Positions 25,797-35,135 of a stretch of 64,000 bases of DNA are shown here, one piece after another. This DNA comes from Anaerovorax odorimutans. GTDB taxonomy: Bacteria; Bacillota; Clostridia; Peptostreptococcales; Anaerovoracaceae. The stretch lies in assembly GCF_024459955.1 (NCBI RefSeq), contig NZ_JANFXK010000002.1, positions 248,001 to 312,000 on the forward strand. The letters run 5' to 3'. The notes beneath the pieces are model-generated. The model ran no database searches and was not told the DNA's origin. It was given only the letters and a program-made list of their open reading frames with translations. The translations under genes and the position numbers were made by a program. The stretch's first letter is position 1. Each line of letters opens with the position of its first letter.

Positions 25797-26999
25797 TTAA
25801 CTCTGCCCGTTGATCGTAATCTCCACTTTCTGCGGGCTTATTTTCAAGCTGTTAAACTTTTTATCCGAGGTCACGTCCACCGCCACTGTATGATTGCCTT
25901 CTTTCAGGCCTTTCAAATCAATGGATAATTTAAAGTCAGAGGCTTTGAGGTCTTTCAGCAAATCCTCGCTGCCTGTGACCGTAGCCTTTACTTCGGCCGT
26001 ATTGATGTATGCGTTCAGGCCGTCTTCCACATTTTTGATCTCGCTGTTTTTCGTGGACAGGGAAATGCTCTTAGTAGACAGCCCCTTAATCTTTATTTTT
26101 ACGCCAATGCTCTTTGACTCATCGGCTACTTCCACGCCCTGCGGCAGCCGGGGCTGAATCTTCAGAGTTGTGCTGGCTTTTACTTTGCTGATGTTCACCG
26201 GATCGGCGGTAACGCTTTTAATGTCCTCTACGGCGTCCTTCGGTCCTCTTATGGATATCTCCTCGGGAACTGAGATGTCCGTCATCTCATATTCCTCAGG
26301 AACGGTTCCCTTGACCTCCACGTTCAGGGGAACGGTTTTGGTATAGTAGAGAGCCGCCTGCACTTCAACGGACTTCGCAGATAAAGATATGTCGTAAACC
26401 GGTTCATTATTCCCGTTCACAGCTACCGGTTCAGCGGTAAAGGTCTTCATCTCATCGGTGATCTCCGAAGCTTTTACCTCCGCCTGCACGGCTTTCACCG
26501 AATTTACCACAGATTTGGCTCCCTTCACCTCGATCTCCGTCGGACTGACGGTCACGTTGCCCGGTTCGGTGCCGGATGCTGTCTTTCCCGTAAACTTAAC
26601 GCTGATCTGCTTGTATACGGAAACCAGCTCTTCCAGATTCACTTTAATTTTGGGCGTCTTGATCTGCTTCAGGGACACATTGTCCGGGACCTGCACGGAA
26701 ACCGGCACGTAGTTCTCGCCTTCCTCATAGCCAAAGATATCCGCCGTGGCTTTGATCTTTTCTTTATCAAGGAGGTTCAGCTCCGCCCGCTTTCCTTCCA
26801 CTACGATATCCACGGAGAAATTGGCTCCTCCCTGAATCGCCAGATCCCTTTGATCCAGCGTATCCACGTTGAGCAGCTCCACAGGAATGTTTTCAATGGT
26901 CTGGCTTGTAGTGGGGTTGATCTCTCCCATTACGTAGAACCACAGAAAAACCGCTAAAAGCAGAGAAAGAATTTTCAATACGGTCTTATTTCTTAGCAT
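25797..26999 (-). CDS. cdaR: CdaR, YbbR-domain regulator of the diadenylate cyclase
   Basis: 400 residues. One N-terminal membrane helix (residues 8-25) is followed by an extracytoplasmic chain of four YbbR-type beta domains, each with a PxxVxVxGP-like core (VSPTEIEVKGAKSVV, VPEEISIRGPKDAV). CdaR modulates CdaA in the membrane. The start overlaps the cdaA stop by 14 bases with GGAGGA inside cdaA, so the two are translationally coupled. 45 bases separate it from glmM. Confidence 0.92.
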   Translation of the reverse strand: MLRNKTVLKILSLLLAVFLWFYVMGEINPTTSQTIENIPVELLNVDTLDQRDLAIQGGANFSVDIVVEGKRAELNLLDKEKIKATADIFGYEEGENYVPVSVQVPDNVSLKQIKTPKIKVNLEELVSVYKQISVKFTGKTASGTEPGNVTVSPTEIEVKGAKSVVNSVKAVQAEVKASEITDEMKTFTAEPVAVNGNNEPVYDISLSAKSVEVQAALYYTKTVPLNVEVKGTVPEEYEMTDISVPEEISIRGPKDAVEDIKSVTADPVNISKVKASTTLKIQPRLPQGVEVADESKSIGVKIKIKGLSTKSISLSTKNSEIKNVEDGLNAYINTAEVKATVTGSEDLLKDLKASDFKLSIDLKGLKEGNHTVAVDVTSDKKFNSLKISPQKVEITINGQS

Positions 27000-27843
27000 C
27001 GTTCTTCCTCCTTATCTTTTTAAAGAAGTCCGGGAAGAACGTCTTTTTATCTCCGATGTCCCCATTGTTGAGGTACAGATTCAGCAGGGTTTTTTCCACG
27101 GTCTTGGTATCCAGGAACCTGGAAAGCTTGCCATTGACGGCCATGGAAATGATCCCCGTCTCTTCCGATACGATCAGTGTCACTGCGTCTGAATGTTCCG
27201 TAATGCCGATTCCCGCTCTGTGACGGGTGCCCAGCTCCTTGCCGATGGTCTTGTTCTGTGACAGCGGCAGAACGCATCCGGCCGCAAAGATGCGGTCGCT
27301 GCGGATGATAACCGCCCCGTCATGAAGGGGCGAACCTTCGTAGAAAATATTCCCTAAAAGCTCGGAAGAAATTTCCGCGTCGATTACCGTACCTGATTCC
27401 GCCATGTCGGTGAGGGCGGTCTCCCGCTCCAAAACAATCAAGGCTCCCACCCGGTCCTTTGAAAACCCTTCAATGGCGCGAATGAATTCCGTAGTAACGT
27501 GTTTGGCCTTTTCCTTGTCCAGCTGTCCGAATCCGCCGGGACGTACCAGCTTGGTCCGTCCCAGGTATTCCAGGCCTCTTCTCAGCTCCGGCTGGAACAC
27601 GATAACAAGAGCCACCAGACCCAGTGTCATGGTGCCCCTCAGAATCCAATTGAGCGTATACAGATTAAGCTGATCGGAAAGAAAAGTCGCAATAACTAAA
27701 ACAAGCAGACCCTTTACCAACTGCTCTGCTCTTGTTTCTCGTATAAACCCTAGAATTTTATAAATAATGAAGGCAACAATCAGGATGTCGATGATATCGG
27801 TGATACCCACTCCTGATACAACGTTTCTGAAAAAATCCTGCAT
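26986..27843 (-). CDS. cdaA: Membrane diadenylate cyclase CdaA
   Basis: 285 residues; makes c-di-AMP from two ATP. Three N-terminal membrane helices (about 15-85) precede the DAC catalytic domain with DGA at 175-177 (PLHDGAVII) and RHR at 207-209 (GTRHRAGIG), both intact. It is the first gene of the unit cdaA-cdaR-glmM-glmS-ahcY, linking potassium and osmotic control with cell-wall precursor supply. GGGG precedes ATG 27843. The gap of 229 bases to hpf holds the hpf terminator and presumably the operon promoter. Confidence 0.96.
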   Translation of the reverse strand: MQDFFRNVVSGVGITDIIDILIVAFIIYKILGFIRETRAEQLVKGLLVLVIATFLSDQLNLYTLNWILRGTMTLGLVALVIVFQPELRRGLEYLGRTKLVRPGGFGQLDKEKAKHVTTEFIRAIEGFSKDRVGALIVLERETALTDMAESGTVIDAEISSELLGNIFYEGSPLHDGAVIIRSDRIFAAGCVLPLSQNKTIGKELGTRHRAGIGITEHSDAVTLIVSEETGIISMAVNGKLSRFLDTKTVEKTLLNLYLNNGDIGDKKTFFPDFFKKIRRKNDAKK

Positions 27844-27996
27844 GTGATATCCCCTTATGCTTTATCTTATATATTGTACAGAAATTCAGCCCTTTTTTCA
27901 ATAGCAAGACAGATATTTCCCGTGTAAAACCAAAGGCCGCCAATGCGGCAGGTAAAAATCCAACGTGCCGGGGTCTTTGACGATGATAAAAAAGAA

Positions 27997-28036
27997 GAGA
28001 CATGCCGCATTAGATTTTATCTAACGCGGCTGTCTC
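27997..28036 (-). terminator. Intrinsic terminator of hpf
   Basis: Strong minus-strand hairpin GAGACAGCCGCGTTAGATAA / TCTAATGCGGCATGTCTC followed by TTCTTTTTTATC, 36 bases after the hpf stop. Confidence 0.9.
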
Positions 28037-28072
28037 CCAATCTTCTCTCAGGACCCGAAGGTCCGCAAAATT

Positions 28073-28600
28073 CTAGTACGCGGTTTCCAAAAGTCCGTAG
28101 TCGTTATCGTTTCTCTTATAAACAACGCCTACGCTGTCAGTCTCCATGTTGAGGAATACAAAGAAATTGTGTTCCAAAAGCTCCATCTGTACCACAGCCT
28201 CGTCAACTGTCATCGGTACCAGGTCGAATCTCTTCTTTCTTACAACCTGAATATCATCCTGATCCTCTTCCGTCTCCGGAAGCTCCGCAAATGCGAAATC
28301 CTTATGATCTTTATATTTTCTCTGCAGCTTGGTCTTGAACTTAGACATCTGACGAGATAATTTTTCTACGACTCTGTCGACTCCTTCATACGGGTCTTCT
28401 GCCAGGACTTCCGCCCGGAAGATGGTTCCCTTTGTATTGATAGTAGCCTCAACCTTATACTTTCCTTTCTCCCTCAGGGTCATAACATTTGCAGTAATTT
28501 CGTTTGAAAAGTATTTGTCCAGTTTTGCGAACTTCTTTTCAATAGTCTCCTTCAGTTTTTCACTGGCATTGTAGTTCTTACTGTTGATAACTATCTTCAT
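28073..28600 (-). CDS. hpf: Ribosome hibernation promoting factor, long form
   Basis: 175 residues. The N-terminal HPF/RaiA domain (1-100) starts MKIVINSKNYNASEKLKETI, and a linker leads to the C-terminal dimerisation domain (about 118-175: KRFDLVPMTVDEAVVQMELL...FFVFLNMETDSVGVVYKR). Long HPF dimerises 70S ribosomes into 100S particles in stationary phase. AAGGAGG precedes ATG 28600. It has its own promoter (28660-28688) and terminator, and lies just downstream of a raiA-type RNA. Confidence 0.96.
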   Translation of the reverse strand: MKIVINSKNYNASEKLKETIEKKFAKLDKYFSNEITANVMTLREKGKYKVEATINTKGTIFRAEVLAEDPYEGVDRVVEKLSRQMSKFKTKLQRKYKDHKDFAFAELPETEEDQDDIQVVRKKRFDLVPMTVDEAVVQMELLEHNFFVFLNMETDSVGVVYKRNDNDYGLLETAY

Positions 28601-28659
28601 ACCATTAACCTCCTTGCCGCGATACGAACTATGCCGTATCCGCTTATTAGTGTAAACAT

Positions 28660-28688
28660 ATTATAGCAATAAATACAAATTTATTCAA
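28660..28688 (-). promoter_or_regulatory. Promoter of hpf
   Basis: Minus strand: -35 TTGAAT (28688-28683), 17-base spacer, extended -10 TGCTATAAT with TATAAT at 28665-28660, 59 bases before the ATG. It lies after the 3' end of the raiA-type RNA, so hpf can be transcribed apart from it. Confidence 0.8.
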
Positions 28689-28716
28689 TGAATTTGCGTC
28701 AGAATATACAGAAAAA

Positions 28717-28914
28717 GCACGCGATCTGTGCCGGCCGTTCAGCTGACCTGGTCTTTGCCCCCACACTTGCCTTTACCTGACTTTGTCAGAGGACTTACTT
28801 CTAAGCTACGCCATGATCACTGCCGCCTTGCGGATCAGCTTACGTGGGACCTTTCGCCCGTAGCTGGCCTGGCCTTTCAACCACAGACCTGAACAGCCGG
28901 CACAGACCGCGCCT
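28717..28914 (-). ncRNA. raiA-motif structured RNA
   Basis: About 198 bases between comFC and hpf, the position known for raiA RNAs in Firmicutes. A long closing helix pairs GCGGTCTGTGCCGGCTGTTC (28911 downward) with GAACGGCCGGCACAGATCGC (ending near 28721), including G-U pairs. Inside are further helices, for example AGCTACG/CGTAGCT (around 28860 and 28813) and TGATCCGC/GCGGCAGTGATCA. The closing helix is followed by GTGCTTTTTC, suiting a terminated transcript. No frame is open. raiA RNAs are abundant, of debated function, linked to sporulation and aggregation in Clostridium. The identification rests on position and architecture, not on a covariance score. Confidence 0.75.
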
Positions 28915-28922
28915 TGAATATT

Positions 28923-29663
28923 CTATTGTTTGGGCGCTATATTGGCGCCGCAGGCAAAGGAAAGAACGTGGATTTCCTTTGCGCCTTTCTCTTTCAAAAC
29001 TTTGCCGCACCCGTCCATGGTGCTCCCTGTGGTGTAAATATCATCCACCAGCAGGAGCTTGCGCCCGGCGATCTTATAGCGGTTCTCAGGCGCTACGGCG
29101 AATGCTCCCTCCAGGTTCTGCTGCCGCTCAAAGGCGCCCAATCCCTTCATGGGCAGCGTTTGCCTGCAGCGGATCAGCAGGCCCGCCGCGCAGGGCACTC
29201 CCATCCGCTGCGCCAGCCTCGCCGCCATAACGGCAGCCTGGTTAAAGCCCCTCCTGGCCTGTTTCTTTCCGTGCATGGGCACCGGCACGATCAGGTCAAA
29301 GGATTCCTCCTCCAGCAGCATCCGGTCATAGAGAATATCTCCCAGCTTTCTGCCGATATAAGACTTTTTTCTGTACTTGTAATCCAGCAGAATCCCTCTT
29401 TCATACAAGCCGTATTGAACACAGGTATAGCCCCTGTCGAACGCATGCCCATAGGTCCTGCAGTCCCAGCACAGATCATGCCGATAGTCCTCCTGCAGAA
29501 TCTTTCCGCACTTGGCGCAGGTTTTCTGTCCCAGCCAGTGAAGCTTGTCCACACATTCGTCGCAGAGCGCGTAAGGGCGCGTTTTGTCGATGATGCTCCC
29601 GCAGGAAATACAGTATATGTTGGACGGATATAACAGCTCCAGTCCTTTCTCAATAATCCCCAT
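28923..29663 (-). CDS. comFC: ComF-family phosphoribosyltransferase-like protein
   Basis: 246 residues. The N-terminal part has four zinc-finger-type cysteine pairs (C18/C21, C34/C37, C49/C52, C65/C68). The C-terminal PRTase fold has the PRPP loop VDDIYTTGST at 206-215. ComFC takes part in DNA uptake and is widespread even in bacteria not known to be competent. GGGGGAG precedes ATG 29663. It follows recD2 by 16 bases and is the last coding gene before the raiA RNA. Confidence 0.92.
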   Translation of the reverse strand: MGIIEKGLELLYPSNIYCISCGSIIDKTRPYALCDECVDKLHWLGQKTCAKCGKILQEDYRHDLCWDCRTYGHAFDRGYTCVQYGLYERGILLDYKYRKKSYIGRKLGDILYDRMLLEEESFDLIVPVPMHGKKQARRGFNQAAVMAARLAQRMGVPCAAGLLIRCRQTLPMKGLGAFERQQNLEGAFAVAPENRYKIAGRKLLLVDDIYTTGSTMDGCGKVLKEKGAKEIHVLSFACGANIAPKQ

Positions 29664-29679
29664 TTTCTCCCCCTTGCAG

Positions 29680-31893
29680 TCAGAAGCTCAGCAGCGCCTT
29701 CAGACGCACCGCCAGTCCTGAATACCTTTCTGTAATCCGATTGTTGTCCACCATGCTGTGCATTTTATTCTCTGAACCCACCAGTACGACGGCAGTTTTT
29801 CCCCTGGTAACGCCTGTGTACAGCAGATTTCTCGTAGCCAGCACCGGAGGGAACCAGGACATGGGCATGATGACGATGGGAAACTCGCTCCCCTGGCTCT
29901 TGTGAACCGTCACCGCATAGGCCAGTTCCAGCTCGTCCAGCTGGCTGAAATCATAAGTTACGTATTTGCACTCATCGAACACCACGACCACTTCGTTGAA
30001 TTCCCGGTTTATGCTGTTGATGAAGCCAACATCGCCGTTAAAAACGCCTTCTCCCTCCGTAAAGTCTTCCTGGTTTCTCCATTTGAGCTGATAATTATTC
30101 TTAATCTGCATCACCTTGTCGTGTTCGCGGAAGATCCGGTCCCCTGCCTTTCGTTCTTCCAGCTCCGCGCACGGCGGATTAAAAACATCCTGCAGCTCCC
30201 GGTTGAGATTGATGCTCCCCAGAAGTCCTTTCCTAACCGGAGTCAGCACCTGGATATCCCGCACGGGCATGATTTCCGTATAATAGGCTGGCAGCCGGCG
30301 GACGCAGAGATCCTTAATGAGGTTCAGCATGTCCTTCTCTGTTTTCTGGCGCATCATGAAAAAGTCCTTGTCCTTTTCATTGCAGTCCGGATATTCCCCC
30401 CGGTTGATCTTATGGGCGTTGACGACAATGAGGCTTTCTTTGGCCTGGCGGAAAATTTCCGTCAGCTTGGCGCAGTAGATGTACTCGCTGTTGATGATAT
30501 CGCGCAGCACGTTTCCCGCGCCCACCGATGGCAGCTGATCGGCGTCTCCCACCAGGATCAGCCTCGTCCCGGGCCTTATGGCGCTGACCAGGCCGTTCAT
30601 CAGCATCAGATCGATCATGGACGCCTCATCGATAATCACTGCGTCATAATCCAGTGGGTCCTCGGCGGTCTTGCCAAAGCGCATGGTGTCCTCGCCTTCG
30701 GAATAATAGTATTCCAGCAGCCGGTGAATGGTACTGGCCTCGTAGCCGGAGGTCTCGGTGATCCGTTTGGCCGCTCTGCCCGTGGGTGCGGCGATGGCTG
30801 TTTTCAGACCGCTGTGCTGCAAAATATTGATGATGGAATTGATAATGGTGGTCTTTCCTGTACCCGGCCCGCCGGTTATGACCGACACCCCCTGATGCAG
30901 GGAAGTCTTTACGGCGTATTTCTGATTTTCGGAAAGCACGATTCCGCTCTCGGTTTCCGTAACCGCGATCAGGCTGTCCAGATCGGAACCGATTACTTTC
31001 AGTCCGGCGGAATTGAGAGCTGCCAGGCATTTGCAAACGTTCTGCTCAGCCAGGTAGTAGGGCATCAGAAATACCACGTTGCGGTTTTCCAGATTTTCAA
31101 TATGCACGTCTCCCTGGAAAGCCATTTCCACCAGACAGTCGTTTATCTTATCGCTCTCCACTTCCAAAAGGCTTCCCGCCTTTTCGCAGAGCGCTTTCTG
31201 CGGCAGAAAGGTGTTTCCTTCACCTGCGAAATACCAGAGGGTGAATTTGACGCCGCTCTTGATGCGATGCTCATCATCCCGGGCCACGCCCATCTTTTCC
31301 GCGATTTTATCAGCCTTCTTAAAGCCGATGCCAAAGACATCCTCGGCCAGCCGGTAAGGGTTCTCCTCCACTGCCGCGATGGTATCCGACCCGTAAACGC
31401 GGTACAGCTTCATGGCGTAATCCGCATTGATGCCGAACTGCTGCAAATACAGGGTGATCTTAGCGAATTCCCTGTGGCTGCGGAAAGCTTCCGCCACTGC
31501 CTCTGCTTTCTTTTCACCGATGCCGTCGATTTCCGTCAGCCGGTGGGGCTGTTTTTCTATGATTTCAAAGGTTTCACTCCCAAATTTAGCGACAATGGCC
31601 GCCGCCGTCTTCTTGCCGATTCCTTTGAGCACGCCGGATGCCAGAAACTCCTGGATCCCGTCCTCTGTGGAGGGCATGACCTCTTCAAAGCCGCTGACAG
31701 CAAACTGCTCCCCATAGGTGGGATGGATTTTCCACTGGCCCCGCAGCACGTAGCTGCTGCCCTTATGGCACGAAGGCAGATTTCCTACGGCAGTGAATTG
31801 TTCATCCTCTGTTTCGAAAACCGCAATGGTGTAACCGTTGTCCTGGTTGTGAAAAATGATTTCCGCGATGCTCCCTTGTTTCTCTTCCATCAT
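29680..31893 (-). CDS. recD2: ATP-dependent helicase RecD2
   Basis: 737 residues; a 5'-3' superfamily 1B DNA helicase without RecBC. Order: N-terminal OB-like part (KGSSYVLRGQW), tandem helix-hairpin-helix (VLKGIGKKTAAAIVAKFG, ITEIDGIGEKKA-like), Walker A GGPGTGKTT at about 341, Walker B DEASMID, SVGAGNVLRD and the C-terminal SH3/UvrD-type motif AYAVTVHKSQGSEF. It is assigned to mismatch repair and stress tolerance in Firmicutes. A TTG at 31929 was rejected in favour of ATG 31893, which has GGGGGTGA upstream. Operon yhaM-recD2-comFC is likely. Confidence 0.95.
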   Translation of the reverse strand: MMEEKQGSIAEIIFHNQDNGYTIAVFETEDEQFTAVGNLPSCHKGSSYVLRGQWKIHPTYGEQFAVSGFEEVMPSTEDGIQEFLASGVLKGIGKKTAAAIVAKFGSETFEIIEKQPHRLTEIDGIGEKKAEAVAEAFRSHREFAKITLYLQQFGINADYAMKLYRVYGSDTIAAVEENPYRLAEDVFGIGFKKADKIAEKMGVARDDEHRIKSGVKFTLWYFAGEGNTFLPQKALCEKAGSLLEVESDKINDCLVEMAFQGDVHIENLENRNVVFLMPYYLAEQNVCKCLAALNSAGLKVIGSDLDSLIAVTETESGIVLSENQKYAVKTSLHQGVSVITGGPGTGKTTIINSIINILQHSGLKTAIAAPTGRAAKRITETSGYEASTIHRLLEYYYSEGEDTMRFGKTAEDPLDYDAVIIDEASMIDLMLMNGLVSAIRPGTRLILVGDADQLPSVGAGNVLRDIINSEYIYCAKLTEIFRQAKESLIVVNAHKINRGEYPDCNEKDKDFFMMRQKTEKDMLNLIKDLCVRRLPAYYTEIMPVRDIQVLTPVRKGLLGSINLNRELQDVFNPPCAELEERKAGDRIFREHDKVMQIKNNYQLKWRNQEDFTEGEGVFNGDVGFINSINREFNEVVVVFDECKYVTYDFSQLDELELAYAVTVHKSQGSEFPIVIMPMSWFPPVLATRNLLYTGVTRGKTAVVLVGSENKMHSMVDNNRITERYSGLAVRLKALLSF

Positions 31894-31988
31894 TTGACTC
31901 GCTTCACCCCCAGACCCCGGCCCCCACAAGGGGCGGAAATTATGATTTGTTTTACTTCTTTCGGCAGCTTAACCATAGCCCCTCCCAA

Positions 31989-32948
31989 TCAGCCTTTTAC
32001 TTTGTAGAGTCTGCGGTTGTCCAGAGTCCACACTCTGTCGCTGAATTCGCCCGGCTCCGTTTTGTCCAGCGCATCCTGCATATCGAACATCCTGGCATCG
32101 ATCATATCCAGATAATGGAGGATCTCCGCCTCCGGAAACAGCGGCTTTTTCGGGCTGCCGAACTCCGGTTCATAGTGATGGGAAAGAATCATATGCTCCA
32201 GCATAATCGCCTTTTCTTCCGGGAAATCCAGCTCCCGGGTCAGCCGGTCCAGCACCTTGACGCCCTGGATCAGATGGCCCAGCATCTGCCCCTCAAAGGA
32301 ATAGCCGGAGGAAATCCCCAGCTCGTTGGATTCGATTTCGTTGAGCTTTTCCATATCGTGGAGGATGACGCCCGCCATCACCAGATCCGCATTGAGATTG
32401 GTGTAAACCTGACACATTCTCTCCCCGTTCATAAGCATCCGCTTTATATGATAGAGCAGTCCGGCCATCTCCGCATGGTGGTTCTTCTGCGCGGCCGGGT
32501 AGTACATCAGCTTTTCCTTGTTTTCCGTCAGCATCTTCACACAGAGCTTTTTCAGATCTTCGTCCGCGAAAGCCTCTGCTTTGCCCATAATGTAATCGTA
32601 CATCTCCTCAGGCTTTTCCGGCGCGGCTTTGATAAAATCGCTGAAATCAACCTCGTCATTATCCGCCCGTCTGCGAATCCGCAGCACCCGGAACTGCTTG
32701 AGTCCGTTCCATTCGGTCACGTTGGCCCGGATTTTGACAATGTCCCCCTCCTTGATCTGCGCAAGAGACGGCAGCTCTTCATCAGCCACGTCCCACTTTT
32801 TTCCCGATATCTCTCCGGTCTTGTCGCCCAGCATCACATCCAGATATTGCTTTTTGTTGGCCCCGATCTTCACCGCAATGGATTTCACCATAAAAAAATC
32901 GGTTACTTCCTGGGCCGTTTTTATATTGGCAATGTAAATTTCCTTCAT
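31989..32948 (-). CDS. yhaM: 3'-5' exoribonuclease YhaM
   Basis: 319 residues. The N-terminal OB fold (residues 10-100, KKQYLDVMLGDKTGEISGKKWD) is followed by an HD phosphohydrolase domain with H-HD-D ligands in NHHAEMAGLLYHI, GVILHDMEKL and the late LDMIDARM segment. This is the YhaM arrangement; the enzyme is a Mn/Co-dependent 3'-5' exonuclease on RNA and single-stranded DNA. It begins the operon with recD2 (95-base gap) and comFC. A consensus promoter lies at 32985-33013. Confidence 0.93.
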   Translation of the reverse strand: MKEIYIANIKTAQEVTDFFMVKSIAVKIGANKKQYLDVMLGDKTGEISGKKWDVADEELPSLAQIKEGDIVKIRANVTEWNGLKQFRVLRIRRRADNDEVDFSDFIKAAPEKPEEMYDYIMGKAEAFADEDLKKLCVKMLTENKEKLMYYPAAQKNHHAEMAGLLYHIKRMLMNGERMCQVYTNLNADLVMAGVILHDMEKLNEIESNELGISSGYSFEGQMLGHLIQGVKVLDRLTRELDFPEEKAIMLEHMILSHHYEPEFGSPKKPLFPEAEILHYLDMIDARMFDMQDALDKTEPGEFSDRVWTLDNRRLYKVKG

Positions 32949-32984
32949 GTATTTATTCGTTTCCTCTCTAAAATCTGTTTTATC

Positions 32985-33013
32985 ATTATATACTACCCTC
33001 CCTGTATCTTCAA
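32985..33013 (-). promoter_or_regulatory. Promoter of yhaM, back-to-back with the nadE promoter
   Basis: Minus strand: -35 TTGAAG (33013-33008), 17-base spacer, -10 TATAAT (32990-32985). On the plus strand a -10 TATAAT (33049-33054) with a weak -35 (TTTTTA 33026-33031) is the likely nadE promoter. Confidence 0.75.
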
Positions 33014-33099
33014 GAAAAGACGGCCTTTTTAAATTTTTTAAAATGGTATATAATAGAGGCTATATTAGGATTTCATACCAGTTAAGGAGAAACTTATCA

Positions 33100-35079
33100 A
33101 TGAAACATTTAGGTTTAGTTCGGGTGGGCGCCGCGGTACCTGCCCTGAAAGTTGCCAACACAAAATACAATACCCAACAGATTCTTGCGTTATTGGAACA
33201 GGCGGAAATGGAACGGACAGGCTTTCTGGTTTTTCCGGAGCTTGCGATCACAGGCTACACCTGCGGAGATCTGTTCTATCAGGAACATTTATATCAGAGC
33301 CAGCTGGACGGTCTTGCGGAAGTCGTCCGGGCTACGGAAAACAAGAGCATAACCGTAGTTCTCGGCTGCTACCTGCGCATTGAAAACAATCTCTACAATT
33401 GCGCCGCTCTGATTCAGGGAGGATCTATCATGGGAGTCGTGCCCAAGATGTTCCTGCCCAATTCCAAGGAATATTACGAAGCCAGATGGTTTGCCAGCGG
33501 CATCGATCTTTCCCGCCGTCAGAAAACCGTCAGACTCTTTGGAAAGGACGTTCCTTTCGGCCACCTGCTCTTTTTCGATGAAGCGGCGGAGCTGTGCGTG
33601 GGTATGGAAATCTGCGAAGATCTGTGGCTTCCCGCCTCACCCGGATCACAGCTGGCCCTTGCGGGAGCTCAGATTATTTTCAATACTTCCGCCAGCAACG
33701 ATACGGTGGGAAAAGCCGATTACCGGAGAGCCCTCATTACCGTGGAAAGCGCCAAGAGCAACTGCGGTTATGTCTACACTTCGGCGGGAGTGAGCGAGTC
33801 CACCACCGATGTGGTATTCAGCGGACACAGTCTGATCGCGGAAAACGGAATTATACTCAAAGAAAGCGACCGTTTCGCACGCGAAAGCGGGATCGTATAC
33901 AGCGAGATCGATTTTGAACGCATTCTCTTCGAACGGTCTCAGAACAGCAATATGAGCCAGTGCGCCACTGCCTTCGGCGAGCCGGAAAAGTATCAGAAGG
34001 TATTTTTATCGCCGGTAACGCTGGTGGAGCCGCAGGACAAACTCTATCGCCATTATGACAAAAATCCGTTCGTACCGGAGGACAATCTCCAGGTCAACCG
34101 GCGCTGCGGGGAAATTTTCAGCCTGCAGGCCGCAGGACTGGCCAAGAGGATCGAACATTCCCATTCAAGGAAATCCGTTGTGGGCATCTCCGGCGGGCTG
34201 GACTCCACGCTGGCTCTGCTGGTATGCGCCTACACCCACAAGCTGATCGGCCGTCCGGCCAGCGATATCGTTGCCGTTACCATGCCCGGTTTCGGCACCA
34301 CCGGCAAGACCTACAACAACGCCCTGACCATCATGAAGCTGCTGGGCGCGGAAGTTCGCGAAATCTCCATTAAAGATTCGGTCAATCTGCATTTTGAGGA
34401 TATCGGCCACGATCCGCAGGTCCACGATGTAACCTATGAAAACTCTCAGGCCAGGGAACGTACCCAGATCCTGATGGATACGGCCAACAAGGAAGGCGGT
34501 CTGGTGGTGGGAACCGGCGACCTTTCGGAAATGGCGCTGGGCTGGTGCACCTACAACGGCGACCACATGTCCATGTACGGAGTCAATGCCAGCGTTCCCA
34601 AGACTCTGGTGCGTTTCGTCGTAAAATGGGTCATGGAAAACAAACTGAGCGGTCCCAATGAGGACCCGGATTTCAGCTCCGATAACGCCCTGCTGAAAAC
34701 AACGCTGCAGGATATTCTCGATACGCCGATTTCGCCGGAGCTCCTGCCTCCCGACCCCAACGGGGACATCGCGCAGAAGACGGAAGAAAGCGTGGGGCCC
34801 TACATTCTCCACGACTTTTTCATCTACTATACGATCCGCTACGGAATGGAGCCGGAAAAACTGCTCTTCACCGCGAAGAACGCCTTTGCCGGCGAGTACG
34901 ATGAGGCCTTTATCAAGAAATGGATGGCTACCTTCTATCGCAGGTTCTTCGCGCAGCAGTTCAAGAGAAGCTGCGTACCGGACGGTCCGAAGGTCGGTTC
35001 TGTCAGCCTCTCCCCGAGGGGCGACTGGCGGATGCCAAGCGATGCTGACGCCGCCATCTGGCTGGACGAAATAAAATAA
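33100..35079 (+). CDS. nadE: Glutamine-dependent NAD+ synthetase
   Basis: 659 residues; amidates nicotinate adenine dinucleotide to NAD+ with glutamine and ATP. The N-terminal nitrilase-type glutaminase has the triad Glu47, Lys116, Cys172 ([25 protein letters not shown]). The C-terminal synthetase has the pyrophosphatase loop SGGLDS at 364-369. The frame is open upstream to 32947, but AAGGAGA lies nine bases before ATG 33100 and [12 protein letters not shown] is the usual start. A hairpin follows the stop, so it is probably monocistronic. Confidence 0.97.
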   Translation: MKHLGLVRVGAAVPALKVANTKYNTQQILALLEQAEMERTGFLVFPELAITGYTCGDLFYQEHLYQSQLDGLAEVVRATENKSITVVLGCYLRIENNLYNCAALIQGGSIMGVVPKMFLPNSKEYYEARWFASGIDLSRRQKTVRLFGKDVPFGHLLFFDEAAELCVGMEICEDLWLPASPGSQLALAGAQIIFNTSASNDTVGKADYRRALITVESAKSNCGYVYTSAGVSESTTDVVFSGHSLIAENGIILKESDRFARESGIVYSEIDFERILFERSQNSNMSQCATAFGEPEKYQKVFLSPVTLVEPQDKLYRHYDKNPFVPEDNLQVNRRCGEIFSLQAAGLAKRIEHSHSRKSVVGISGGLDSTLALLVCAYTHKLIGRPASDIVAVTMPGFGTTGKTYNNALTIMKLLGAEVREISIKDSVNLHFEDIGHDPQVHDVTYENSQARERTQILMDTANKEGGLVVGTGDLSEMALGWCTYNGDHMSMYGVNASVPKTLVRFVVKWVMENKLSGPNEDPDFSSDNALLKTTLQDILDTPISPELLPPDPNGDIAQKTEESVGPYILHDFFIYYTIRYGMEPEKLLFTAKNAFAGEYDEAFIKKWMATFYRRFFAQQFKRSCVPDGPKVGSVSLSPRGDWRMPSDADAAIWLDEIK

Positions 35080-35084
35080 AAGGG

Positions 35085-35117
35085 TTAAGAGAGGCCGGGG
35101 AAATTCCGGTCTCTTAT
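35085..35117 (+). terminator. Probable terminator of nadE
   Basis: Hairpin TTAAGAGAGGCCGG / CCGGTCTCTTA right after the nadE stop. The following T content is modest (TTATTCTAT), so read-through into the sigma-54 regulator gene is possible. Confidence 0.55.
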
Positions 35118-35135
35118 TCTATAAGGAGTATTGGC

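Noticed and set aside
28780-28870. Group II intron piece in the comFC-hpf gap because of a GGGCGAAAGGTCCC segment
   Set aside because: It resembles the GTGAAAGTCC motif only loosely and lies inside a well-closed raiA-type fold, which explains it better.
29902-32007. 701-codon plus-strand frame opposite recD2 and yhaM
   Set aside because: It mirrors the codon structure of recD2, has no family resemblance and no ribosome site.
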